From the IMG/VR virus record IMGVR_UViG_3300017956_000041, positions 1 to 38,808 of that record: a stretch of DNA of 38,808 nt, one strand, 5' to 3'. The DNA is from a virus. Shown piece after piece: positions 1 to 6,652 of this stretch (the stretch's first letter is position 1; each line of letters begins with the position of its first letter). The position numbers and the translations under genes were made by a program. The notes under the pieces were generated by a model. That model saw only the letters and a program-made list of their open reading frames with translations. It was not told where the DNA came from and did not search any database.

Positions 1-288
1 CTCAGTGTGCTTCTCACCTGTCATTACTTGACCGTCGTGTGCGTGTTGTGGACCTTTCCACTCTTTACCGTCTTGTGTATAGTGTCCGTCTGTTTTCCAA
101 GAATGCTCTTTGCCTTCGTTATGCGACTCTTTCTTTCTTTTAGATGCAAGATAAGCAGCAACTGCCATACTTCTACGTTTAGACTTGCCTTTGCCTTTAA
201 ATTGAGGGGCGTCAGACTTTTTAAAATCGTCGATGTAGTCGCCTATGCTGTTTTTATCAGCATTTAATTTCTCAGTCAGATCCGTCAT
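1..288 (-). CDS. Conserved basic phage protein, 3'-truncated by window edge
   Basis: An ATG at 288 opens a frame that runs 96 codons to the left edge without a stop, so the C-terminus is missing. The product is hydrophilic and highly charged. It has a basic stretch near residues 35-58 (KGKGKSKRRSMAVAAYLASK) followed by a His/Lys/Gly-rich segment. I recognise the style as a small conserved protein of T4-like marine phages but know no function. The start overlaps the end of the lipoprotein gene by 17 nt, which suggests translational coupling. A role as a DNA- or virion-associated protein would be inference only. Confidence 0.72.
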   Translation of the reverse strand, partial: MTDLTEKLNADKNSIGDYIDDFKKSDAPQFKGKGKSKRRSMAVAAYLASKRKKESHNEGKEHSWKTDGHYTQDGKEWKGPQHAHDGQVMTGEKHTE

Positions 289-706
289 CTTGGAGTCTCT
301 CTCTTAATTCCTCTGTTCTAGATTGTTCACTTACAGGTACAGCCTGCTTCTCATAGTAAACAATCAGTGCTGTCTGTTGTTCTATAAAACGTCTAAGTTC
401 TGCCATGTTTAAAGATAAATTCTCATACCCAGGAACACTTATAGCAAAGAATACAAAGTCTCCGTTATCCTTTACAAATTTTTCTTTAAACTCTTCAAAG
501 TTCTCTTCTGTAACAGCATAGAAGTACAACTGGTTTAAGTTTAAACCTTTTGGACGTGCCTGTATAGGTATTGTCCTTTCTACTGTTTGTATTTGTGTTA
601 TAACTTTAGGCTCTGGGCGCAATGTAGAACAGCCCTGTAAAACCAATCCTAAACTAAGGATTAGAAGTAATGCCTTGTAGCTCTTCTCGTAATTTTTCAC
701 TTGCAT
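272..706 (-). CDS. Outer-membrane lipoprotein, candidate o-spanin (Rz1-like)
   Basis: This is a 144-aa protein with a type II signal peptide: basic N-terminus, hydrophobic core KALLLILSLGLVLQ, then the lipobox LQGC with the acylated Cys near residue 26. The mature part is soluble, with a Pro-containing segment straight after the lipobox. The gene starts inside the 3' end of the membrane-anchored coiled-coil gene (53-nt overlap), the arrangement typical of overlapping inner/outer spanin pairs that fuse the membranes at lysis. At about 120 mature residues it is longer than classical Rz1, so an unrelated phage lipoprotein remains possible. Confidence 0.6.
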   Translation of the reverse strand: MQVKNYEKSYKALLLILSLGLVLQGCSTLRPEPKVITQIQTVERTIPIQARPKGLNLNQLYFYAVTEENFEEFKEKFVKDNGDFVFFAISVPGYENLSLNMAELRRFIEQQTALIVYYEKQAVPVSEQSRTEELRERLQDDGSD

Positions 707-1025
707 TGTTTACTCTGTTTTCAATTAAACCTGGTTTCTGTAATGTCAATACGGTTAAGTTATGACGTCTCAATTTACCAATCAACTCATCTTGGTACAC
801 TTCTGCCTGTTGTAATTCAGATTGAAGTTCTGCCATTTTTACTTGATTGGCTGCGTTTTCCTGTTGTAAGATTTCAAATGCTTCTCGGTTTGCTTCTGCT
901 GCTACCTCAAGTTTAGCATTATTTTCTCTTAATTGTTCTATTCTTGCTTGGGTGTCTTTGTAGTACAGATAACCTGCACCAAAGAAGCCAACAAGCATTA
1001 ATAATGGTAATAACCTAAATATCAT
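654..1025 (-). CDS. Membrane-anchored coiled-coil protein, candidate i-spanin (Rz-like)
   Basis: The product is 123 aa. An N-terminal transmembrane segment (RLLPLLMLVGFFGAGYLYY) is followed by a long Glu/Gln-rich coiled coil (about residues 25-85) and a short polar tail. This is the topology of an inner-membrane spanin, whose periplasmic coiled coil contacts the lipoprotein partner. I chose the ATG at 1025 because it sits one base after the upstream TAA and places the transmembrane helix at the N-terminus. The longer frame to 1202 only shadows the upstream gene. The lipoprotein gene overlaps its 3' end. The functional call rests on topology and gene order. Confidence 0.6.
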   Translation of the reverse strand: MIFRLLPLLMLVGFFGAGYLYYKDTQARIEQLRENNAKLEVAAEANREAFEILQQENAANQVKMAELQSELQQAEVYQDELIGKLRRHNLTVLTLQKPGLIENRVNNASEKLREELQGITSNP

Positions 1026-1026
1026 A

Positions 1027-1554
1027 TTAGCAATTCCATCTTCTTCTTGCTGCTTTACCTCTTTCCCCTGTCCAGCTACGTGATCTAGCACAGAAAGATT
1101 TACGTCTTTTTGCCGCTTTGCTACCAGGTTTGAGTTTGCTAGGAGGAGTAGTAACAGCAGTTTGTAGTTTACTTCCTGGATTTTGACGTCTATATTTTTC
1201 AACGCCTTTTTGTGTCAGGCCGGCACCATCTTCAGTGGGACGTTTATGACCGCCTTTTTGGGTCATGCCTTCCATACCCTTATCTTCTTTCACGTAATGG
1301 TGAGATGTTTTGCCTGTTTTTGTATTGCGTAATTCAACATGACGACCCACTTTGACATCTGTTAATGCTTCATGCGTCCCGTCTTTAAATTTTTGTTGTA
1401 GCTGTTTAACCGTCATGTCCTTGCCGGCTTCTTCCTTGACGCAATTATTTACACGAACACCGCCTTTCATCTTGGTGCCCTTCTTCTTATACCCGTCCCA
1501 ACACTTAGGATCAAGTCTCTGTTTTTCTTCAAAAAACTCTATAAAACTTAACAT
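1027..1554 (-). CDS. Cys-containing, very basic conserved phage protein (DUF6321-like)
   Basis: This 175-aa protein begins MLSFIEFFEEKQ, resembling the capsid-targeting peptide of T4 internal head proteins (MKTYQEFIAE). Residues 14-40 (DPKCWDGYKK...VNNC) and the C-terminal 60 residues, ending in the Cys/Arg-rich KRRKSFCARSRSWTGERGK and a terminal WNC, match a family I recall as DUF6321 in marine phages. The family name is from memory. The high positive charge suggests DNA contact inside the head. A late box (TATAAATA) lies 24 bp upstream of the start. No enzymatic motif is visible. Confidence 0.72.
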   Translation of the reverse strand: MLSFIEFFEEKQRLDPKCWDGYKKKGTKMKGGVRVNNCVKEEAGKDMTVKQLQQKFKDGTHEALTDVKVGRHVELRNTKTGKTSHHYVKEDKGMEGMTQKGGHKRPTEDGAGLTQKGVEKYRRQNPGSKLQTAVTTPPSKLKPGSKAAKRRKSFCARSRSWTGERGKAARRRWNC

Positions 1555-1557
1555 AGG

Positions 1558-1875
1558 TTATTTCCCTTGTTTCATTGTATTTATAATATTTCTAAGTTCT
1601 TCTATCTCATCTTTTAGTTCTGTAGCACCGCCAGGAGCTACAGGTGGGTGAGACCACTCTTCCAATTTATCTATACGTTTTGCTAATAGGGGATATTGAC
1701 GACGCCATTTCTCTTCTTGTTTGAGAATAGCTAAGTCATATTTTTCAGACAGATAGTCTAGGTACTTGTTGATTTTATCTTGGGACCAAATACCTACTTT
1801 TGTTCCCAAAAACCATTGACCTGCTGATGAACTTATAATGCCAGAGACGACTGCTCTAACTAGAAACCACCACAT
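1558..1875 (-). CDS. Small protein with hydrophobic N-terminus and coiled-coil tail
   Basis: This 105-aa protein has a hydrophobic N-terminus (MWWFLVRAVVSGIISSSAG) that could be a short membrane anchor. A Trp/Lys-rich helix and a C-terminal charged heptad-like segment (ELKDEIEELRNIINTMK) follow. It starts 20 nt inside the 3' end of the adenylyltransferase-like gene. I do not recognise the family. It lacks the two or more transmembrane helices of most holins, so I do not call it one despite the nearby candidate spanins. Confidence 0.62.
   Translation of the reverse strand: MWWFLVRAVVSGIISSSAGQWFLGTKVGIWSQDKINKYLDYLSEKYDLAILKQEEKWRRQYPLLAKRIDKLEEWSHPPVAPGGATELKDEIEELRNIINTMKQGK
1578..1585 (-). 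promoter_or_regulatory. T4-type late promoter box
   Basis: TATAAATA on the minus strand, inside the 3' end of the 105-aa gene and 24 bp before the Cys-rich basic protein start. Position and the virion-like product support late expression. Confidence 0.65.
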
Positions 1876-2497
1876 TGTTTTCCTCCACTAAGAATTTACT
1901 GAAGGACATTTTTAAATCGGAATCTTCATGCAATCCCATTCCATGCCTTGTTGCTTGGAATAGTTTTTTAGCGTGCATATCAGATGCCCTGGGGTGCAAC
2001 CCAGACTTGAAACTTTTATAATCATTATTTCCGGCATGTGTTCTCATTTTAGTCCCACTAATGCCTGCTACTCCATCTGCATCTGGATCTCTCTGTCCTG
2101 CAGATACTACTTTCAAATGTTTGAAGTGATACTCACCATTAGGTCCGTTGTACTTATCAGCTAGTCTTTGAAACTCTGATACTCTATCCGAACCCGCTAC
2201 CATAGTTACATGCGTATGTCCTTCTTGATGCATTTTTTTAAGATGTGCTAAGAAATGAGGATGTTCTCTACTACTTGCCTCAAACTTAACACCCGTATGA
2301 ATGTGCTTTAAGTAATTAATTTTTTGATGTGCCTGTAAAGGATTTTTATTTTTATCAAAAGAATGGCTAACAATAACTCTGTGATCTGCGCCATGTTGCT
2401 TTGCTAACTGATGTACTTTATCAATTAGTTTGCTGTGCCCCGCAGTAGGAGGATTTAACCTACCAAATGCGAACACAATATGTTTATCTTTTTGCAT
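1856..2497 (-). CDS. Nucleotidyltransferase of the NMNAT/cytidylyltransferase-like superfamily
   Basis: This 213-aa protein has the HxGH-type signature as GRLNPPTAGH (residues 12-21) and the second signature ISGTKMR near residue 147. Both bind and activate the nucleotide triphosphate in this superfamily (NadM, TagD, PPAT). The N-terminal strand-loop-helix and the SDRVSEF segment fit an NMN adenylyltransferase-like fold, but the substrate is not determined. The C-terminus ends KMSFSKFLVEE plus nine residues, which resembles the capsid-targeting peptides at the N-termini of two neighbours. It follows the 82-aa gene with no gap and lies downstream of the ligase-like gene. Confidence 0.78.
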   Translation of the reverse strand: MQKDKHIVFAFGRLNPPTAGHSKLIDKVHQLAKQHGADHRVIVSHSFDKNKNPLQAHQKINYLKHIHTGVKFEASSREHPHFLAHLKKMHQEGHTHVTMVAGSDRVSEFQRLADKYNGPNGEYHFKHLKVVSAGQRDPDADGVAGISGTKMRTHAGNNDYKSFKSGLHPRASDMHAKKLFQATRHGMGLHEDSDLKMSFSKFLVEENNVVVSS

Positions 2498-2746
2498 CTA
2501 AAATACCTTTACTAAATTGTAACCCACAGGAGCGACTGTTTTAATTTCATGTTTTTGTCCCTGTGTGTCTGTAAACTTAAAATGTGTAGGGGTAATTTTT
2601 GTTAGCTTTTTGACACGATATGTCTTTGGCGAACTTGTCTCTAACCTACTACCATCAGGCAATACTTTTGTATCACCTATATGAAAAATGGTTAACTCCC
2701 ATTCTTCTTTAATTAATTTTAACCACCAGTGCTTTAACTTCGTCAT
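2498..2746 (-). CDS. Conserved small phage protein of unknown function
   Basis: This 82-aa protein starts with a Trp-rich amphipathic helix (KLKHWWLKLIKEEWEL). A compact beta-rich part follows with SSPKTYRVKKLTKITPTHFKF and a final hydrophobic GYNLVKVF. I recall similar small proteins in T4-like marine phages, always without a function. The start has an AAGG ribosome-binding sequence. The gene is packed with zero-base spacing between the ligase-like and NMNAT-like genes, so it is co-transcribed with them. Confidence 0.7.
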   Translation of the reverse strand: MTKLKHWWLKLIKEEWELTIFHIGDTKVLPDGSRLETSSPKTYRVKKLTKITPTHFKFTDTQGQKHEIKTVAPVGYNLVKVF

Positions 2747-3925
2747 TTACTTACCTTTTTTTAATTCGTCTCCTCTAGCAAAGTTGGCAGCACTAAACTC
2801 ATGTCGTGCTACAAACTTAGAAGGGCGTCCATTTCTGTGTACAACATAACCTTCTGGTTTTGTGGGCAACCCACCAATTTCATGTCCAACCTCTGAATGG
2901 GATGCTAAGGCATTTGTTAATACGTTTTTGGCATTTTGTAAATGCTTGTGCATTTGTAGAACGCTAGTAATATGTTCTTTGCTTTTACTAGCATGTGCAA
3001 TGGCATTATCTCGGGTTGCTGTGTGTCTTGCCTTAGCAGCAGGCGATTTAACTCCTGCTATCTTTTTATCATGATGTGCTGTATAATGTTTTATGAAATC
3101 ATCATGATTGGGTTCACTACCATCGCGAACAGTTTGATTGATATACGTCTTAATGTGTTCTGCATGCTTGCCAACGTGTGCGTGTGCTTCTTTTTTGGTT
3201 TTCTTAAACACTTCTGTGGCTGCTGCCATATGTTTTTTGTACTCTGACTGCTGTTCCTGTGTATAAGCAACTTTGCTTAAATCGTGTTGAACACTTAGAT
3301 TGTGTACATCAGGGTGATCATTAAGTTCAATGTCTGCACCATGAACAGCTTTCATATCTGCAAAGTTTTTGCCTTCGTATTTTGTATGTACTGCAATACC
3401 TATTTGAGAGTTCATAGCCTTTTGTGCATGTTCCGAGCTAGAATCGTGGTGGTAGGTAATTGTGTTCGGTGTGTAATGTACACGAGTGCCATCGTGTCGA
3501 ACATCACCTTTTGTGTGCATAATGTCTGCTTGATAAACACCCTCACCTGAGTGAACTTTAGGTAAGTGTGCTAGTGCAGCCTTTAATTTTTGTGTTAACC
3601 CTGGGGAATGGCCGTGGTTCTTATCGATGTCCTCAGGTGTATAATTAATTTTAGGTTTCTTGTTGAACACAGATTTAGATCCTACAAAAAATTTACCTGT
3701 GTCGGGATGCTTACCAAAAACGACTGATGGACTACCATCATACTTCACAGTAATTTTGGTGTCATTTTGTCCGCCTAGCAACTTGTTATGTACATCGTTC
3801 AAATTGTGGAAGGCGTGGGCAAACCCTTGTTCGCCTCCGTGTATGACGTGATCCTCTACATGCTCCAAGTGCTTGAGCTTGTCTTCTTCTGTCTGTTCTG
3901 TAATGTGTTTCTTGAATGAGAGCAT
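2747..3925 (-). CDS. Ligase-like covalent nucleotidyltransferase (DUF6267-like), possibly capsid-targeted
   Basis: This 392-aa protein carries the landmarks of the ATP-dependent ligase/capping superfamily. Motif I is KYDG (residues 61-64, Lys61 the candidate adenylylated residue), a motif Ia-like VGSKS follows, motif IV is EGYVV (about 358-362), and a motif V-like PSKFVARHEFS lies near 370. I recall the family as DUF6267 in marine phages. The substrate (RNA, DNA or other) is unknown. I chose the ATG at 3925 rather than 3946 because it yields MLSFKKHITE, a T4-like capsid-targeting peptide cleavable after ITE. A consensus early promoter and a late box both lie upstream. Confidence 0.75.
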   Translation of the reverse strand: MLSFKKHITEQTEEDKLKHLEHVEDHVIHGGEQGFAHAFHNLNDVHNKLLGGQNDTKITVKYDGSPSVVFGKHPDTGKFFVGSKSVFNKKPKINYTPEDIDKNHGHSPGLTQKLKAALAHLPKVHSGEGVYQADIMHTKGDVRHDGTRVHYTPNTITYHHDSSSEHAQKAMNSQIGIAVHTKYEGKNFADMKAVHGADIELNDHPDVHNLSVQHDLSKVAYTQEQQSEYKKHMAAATEVFKKTKKEAHAHVGKHAEHIKTYINQTVRDGSEPNHDDFIKHYTAHHDKKIAGVKSPAAKARHTATRDNAIAHASKSKEHITSVLQMHKHLQNAKNVLTNALASHSEVGHEIGGLPTKPEGYVVHRNGRPSKFVARHEFSAANFARGDELKKGK

Positions 3926-3957
3926 TTCTTTAGTCCGTTTCTTCATTTTATACCATT

Positions 3958-3986
3958 ATTATAGCACAAAATGAGCCTTTTGTCAA
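3958..3986 (-). promoter_or_regulatory. Sigma70-type promoter for ligase-like gene
   Basis: Perfect consensus: TTGACA (3981-3986), 17-bp spacer, TATAAT (3958-3963). The upstream sequence AAGTCAAAATAATGC abuts the -35 and belongs to the A-tract class shared with 11359, 31298 and 33623. Confidence 0.88.
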
Positions 3987-4022
3987 GCATTATTTTGACT
4001 TATTTCCCCTATGGGAATCAAG

Positions 4023-4030
4023 TATTTATA
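4023..4030 (-). promoter_or_regulatory. T4-type late promoter box
   Basis: TATAAATA downstream of the lipoprotein terminator and about 100 bp before the ligase-like gene, which thus has both a sigma70-type and a late promoter. Confidence 0.65.
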
Positions 4031-4047
4031 AGATCTAAAGAAAGATA

Positions 4048-4065
4048 AGGGCTCTTTCGAGCCCT
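4048..4065 (-). terminator. Rho-independent terminator after lipoprotein gene
   Basis: A perfect 7-bp stem AGGGCTC/GAGCCCT with a four-base loop is followed on the minus strand by TTATCTTTCTTT. It lies 13 bp after the lipoprotein stop and before the late box of the next unit. Confidence 0.82.
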
Positions 4066-4078
4066 AGTTGGTTAGGAA

Positions 4079-5044
4079 TTAGTTACAAACAATAGTGCCT
4101 GTGCCATCATCCTGACAAGTAATTGGAGTTGCTAGATCTGCGCTAATTTGATTAATCGTTGCCTGTAAGCTGGCAATGATTGTAGCGTAGTTAGACTGTC
4201 CCGACAAGTTAGTTGCATTAGCGTCACCCAACGTGGTAGTTAGAGTAGCAGCATTGGTAGTTTGAATGCTATCCAACAAAGTATTGTACCCTGTTGAAAT
4301 ATCAACCATGCCAGTCATGCCGGCTGTACCAAGTGCCTCCATTCCATCCATACCCCATTTACTAACATCTACAATTCCAGTCATACCTGCAGTTGAAATG
4401 TTTTGTGAAGTTTGGAATCCGGTTGTTGCAACACTGTCAACAGTGGCAAAACCTAAGCCTGCAACGTTGGTGGTGGCGTCAAAGCCAGCACCTGCAATAC
4501 TATCAGCAGTGCCAAGTCCCGCAATACCTAAGTCAACTGTTTGTTGTCCTGCGGTATTAAGAGCAGTAAATCCTGCAATCGCAAGATCAGCACTAGCTGT
4601 AGAAGCAGTAGACCATTGTGATCCTAGACCAACAACCATGTCCTGCTGTCCCAATTGAATAGCTTGATTCGAAGCAAAACTTGCCATTTGAATTTCCTTG
4701 CTATTATTAGATTGAGCTTTAGCTAAGTCCGTTTGCAACCAGATGCTACCTAATGTAGTGGCTCCAGGTACTAAGACGCTGGCCCACTTTAAGGCATCTG
4801 ACTCAACATATTGGGGAACTACAGACCTGTCTTGAGTAAGCGCAATAGCCATAACCGCGGCTGATGCTGCCCCTTGATCTCCACTACTTGCTATTTTTGA
4901 TAACGCCTCATATTTAGCGGCGCTTGCTAAAGCATTAGCTTCTGCTGTTTTCCTGATAGCCTCGTAATACTCGGTACCCGTGGAAGCACAGCCCACCATG
5001 CCTAACAAGCCAGTCGCCATTAAGGCAATAGCTAGTTTTTTCAT
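4079..5044 (-). CDS. Repetitive Gly/Ala/Thr-rich lipoprotein
   Basis: This 321-aa lipoprotein starts at the ATG at 5044, preceded by GGGAGA. The signal peptide MKKLAIALMATGLLGMVGC ends in a lipobox with acylated Cys19. Residues 25-140 are helical and Ala-rich. Residues about 145-260 form loose repeats of 11-13 residues (variants of AGLGFATVDSVA and AGMTGMVD), low in charge and resembling a beta-solenoid or fibrous surface protein. The C-terminus has a Cys pair (ITCQDDGTGTIVCN). A late box lies just upstream and a hairpin terminator follows. I do not recognise the family. Cell-surface modification such as superinfection exclusion would be speculation. Confidence 0.72.
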   Translation of the reverse strand: MKKLAIALMATGLLGMVGCASTGTEYYEAIRKTAEANALASAAKYEALSKIASSGDQGAASAAVMAIALTQDRSVVPQYVESDALKWASVLVPGATTLGSIWLQTDLAKAQSNNSKEIQMASFASNQAIQLGQQDMVVGLGSQWSTASTASADLAIAGFTALNTAGQQTVDLGIAGLGTADSIAGAGFDATTNVAGLGFATVDSVATTGFQTSQNISTAGMTGIVDVSKWGMDGMEALGTAGMTGMVDISTGYNTLLDSIQTTNAATLTTTLGDANATNLSGQSNYATIIASLQATINQISADLATPITCQDDGTGTIVCN

Positions 5045-5094
5045 AAGTCTCTCCCTGATATATATATCAAGCACACTATACATGTGTGCTTTAT

Positions 5095-5102
5095 TATTTA
5101 TA
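5095..5102 (-). promoter_or_regulatory. T4-type late promoter box for lipoprotein gene
   Basis: TATAAATA 51 bp before the lipoprotein ATG. It overlaps the last codons of the glycosyltransferase gene. Confidence 0.7.
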
Positions 5103-5874
5103 ACAATCTAACAAAAGGAAAGTTTATTTTGTTAGAAACTGTACCCCTTAACTGTTCCAAATTTGGAACAGGTTTAGAGTATTTAATTAGCATATTTTCG
5201 TTATCATACTCTAATATGCCCTCTACACCCACATCAACAACAGCTTTTCTACCACCTCGGTGTAGTCCTAAGGTAATACCAACATTGTTTCTTGTAGAAA
5301 CCTGTTCTAAACGTTGATGAAATTCTCTATCTCCTGTATGATATCCCGTAAAGGACTCATCATAACCACCGGCTTCCCAATAGGTATCTCGATGTACAAT
5401 AAATGTATTCAAATGTCCTGGGAATTGAAAAAATTGTTTCTTAGCATAACTATACATATTGAAGAAGTATGCTCTGCCTTTAGAATAAGTTATTCTTCTT
5501 AACTGCCCAACATCACCTGGATTTAATGTCATGTCCATATCTAAAAAAGCAATAACATCTGTTGGTGCGTACTTGGCTGCTAAATTTCTACAACCATGAG
5601 AATTAAATCCTAGATCTCTTGTTACTCTCCAAAGCTGTATATCAACACCGTATGGAAAATAAACATCTTTAAGTATATCATGTGCTGGATATTTTACAGA
5701 ATAATCATCTGTAATAAAAATTTCTACTCCAGGAGGATAATCCTCCCAGAGACTTATTTGTTTTTCTAGTAACTCAGGTTCTTCAAAGTAAGAATAGGCT
5801 ATAGTTAGCCTAGGTGGCATCTTATCTTTGTTCTCAAATTTCCCCTGAGATTCCAGCCATGTCTTCTCGAACAT
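5098..5874 (-). CDS. Family 2-type glycosyltransferase
   Basis: This 258-aa protein has the GT-A layout. An N-terminal strand PPRLTIAYSYFEEPELLEKQ is followed by FITDDYS, then VIAFLDMDMTLNP with the DxD-type metal/nucleotide-sugar site near residue 114. The segment GGYDESFTGYHTGDREF resembles the C-terminal acceptor part of galactosyltransferase-like proteins. The ATG at 5874 overlaps the upstream gene by 41 nt. Met19 at 5820 is an equally possible start, and neither has a strong Shine-Dalgarno. Donor and acceptor sugars are unknown. It probably decorates phage or host surface glycans together with the other glycan genes here. Confidence 0.78.
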   Translation of the reverse strand: MFEKTWLESQGKFENKDKMPPRLTIAYSYFEEPELLEKQISLWEDYPPGVEIFITDDYSVKYPAHDILKDVYFPYGVDIQLWRVTRDLGFNSHGCRNLAAKYAPTDVIAFLDMDMTLNPGDVGQLRRITYSKGRAYFFNMYSYAKKQFFQFPGHLNTFIVHRDTYWEAGGYDESFTGYHTGDREFHQRLEQVSTRNNVGITLGLHRGGRKAVVDVGVEGILEYDNENMLIKYSKPVPNLEQLRGTVSNKINFPFVRLL

Positions 5875-6181
5875 CTAACTTTGTTAAGTCCTCTGTGGGG
5901 AAATCAATAGTTCCGCCATTTTGTAATTGAAAGTTTTCGCCATGTGTTAGATTGTTATTGTCAAACAAATCAAATCCAACATAGGTTTCAACAATCCCCA
6001 TTTGAATCTTACCTTCAAGGATGTGCATGAACTTAGTTACTGCCTCGCCCACGTCTGCCCAAGTGGGCTCCTCTTCAAACCTAGCAATAATATATTCGTT
6101 ACCACCAACAACACGCCACATCGGAATATCCGACGTGCCAATGTTATTCCATAACTTAGTGCATGCTACTAGCTTTAGCAT
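5834..6181 (-). CDS. Hypothetical protein, unrecognised
   Basis: This 115-aa acidic protein has no signal peptide or membrane segment. The N-terminal half (WNNIGTSDIPMWRVVGGNEYIIARFEEEP) looks like a small alpha/beta domain, and the C-terminus is polar. The start has GGAG seven bases upstream. It overlaps the preceding 62-aa gene by 26 nt and the following glycosyltransferase by 41 nt, so the frame is tightly embedded in an operon. No family recognised. Confidence 0.6.
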   Translation of the reverse strand: MLKLVACTKLWNNIGTSDIPMWRVVGGNEYIIARFEEEPTWADVGEAVTKFMHILEGKIQMGIVETYVGFDLFDNNNLTHGENFQLQNGGTIDFPTEDLTKLDVREDMAGISGEI

Positions 6182-6344
6182 TATAAAACTCCGGATGTTT
6201 TTTAATTTCTTCTAAGTTCACATTGTACTGAGTTGCTAGTTTTGATGCCGTATCTTTCCAATAGGCTCTAAAACTAGGATCTAAAGCCCTCTTACTAGCC
6301 ATAATACAATTAGCTATTTTTCTTTGTACTGTTTCTTTGCTCAT
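6156..6344 (-). CDS. Small hypothetical helical protein
   Basis: This 62-aa helical protein (MSKETVQRKIANCIMASKRA...) starts at the ATG at 6344. I preferred that start to 6368 because AAGGTGA lies at the right distance before it. The sequence is amphipathic with many Lys, Ala and Tyr and contains PSFRAYWKDTASKLATQY. Its 3' end overlaps the next gene by 26 nt. Function unknown. Confidence 0.55.
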   Translation of the reverse strand: MSKETVQRKIANCIMASKRALDPSFRAYWKDTASKLATQYNVNLEEIKKHPEFYNAKASSMH

Positions 6345-6489
6345 TTTTTTCACCTTTTCCAATTTCATTTAATCGATCGGCACATTTCCTCAATGTTTGA
6401 GATATTGTGCCATTTACATTACCAAATTCAATTTCAACTTTGCGAGCTATATTATGTAGTTCCGTTACATGCTCGGTAAACCTATGCAA
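6310..6489 (-). CDS. Very small protein with probable TTG start
   Basis: This 59-codon frame begins with TTG at 6489, preceded by AGAGGG at about six bases, and overlaps the 3' end of the 56-aa gene by 8 nt. A stop codon sits in frame just upstream, so no longer start exists. The predicted protein (HRFTEHVTELHNIARKVEIEFG, then SQTLRKCADRLNEIG and a Lys/Asn-rich tail) is a plausible helical protein. It fills the gap between two other small genes, which is the main support. The tail overlaps the next gene's start by 35 nt. Confidence 0.5.
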   Translation of the reverse strand: MHRFTEHVTELHNIARKVEIEFGNVNGTISQTLRKCADRLNEIGKGEKNEQRNSTKKNS

Positions 6490-6652
6490 AGTTTACCCTC
6501 TTCTTCAAAGTCTCAATTTGAGCTTGCCTATTTTCTTCCCAAGTCTTTTCGGAACGCTCTTGTCCCTTTTTGTTTTTCTTTGGGAAAAACTTTGCGCTCT
6601 CTAATCTTTCAAGAGCTCCTAACCTTCTTTCTCTAACCTTATACTGCTTCAT
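6482..6652 (-). CDS. Small basic coiled protein
   Basis: This 56-aa protein starts with ATG at 6652 and has a good AGAGGG ribosome-binding site. The sequence MKQYKVRERRLGALERLESAKFF followed by a Lys-rich turn and EKTWEENRQAQIETLKKRV is strongly charged and predicted helical. It overlaps the end of the TagD-like gene by 14 nt. I recall similar tiny proteins in T4-like phages, none with a known role. Confidence 0.6.
   Translation of the reverse strand: MKQYKVRERRLGALERLESAKFFPKKNKKGQERSEKTWEENRQAQIETLKKRVNFA

Noticed and set aside
7-267. Plus-strand ORF of 86 codons at the left edge
   Set aside because: It is antisense to the truncated basic protein gene, which has a start overlapping its upstream neighbour; the plus product is Phe/Leu/Val/Cys-rich, as expected of a shadow.
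1558-1875. Holin call for the 105-aa protein
   Set aside because: Only one short N-terminal hydrophobic stretch and a long soluble coiled tail; no evidence beyond proximity to candidate spanins.
4266-4658. Plus-strand ORF of 130 codons inside the lipoprotein gene
   Set aside because: Long only because the repetitive, GC-richer lipoprotein sequence lacks stops in antisense; it has no ribosome-binding site and repeats mirror those of the real gene.
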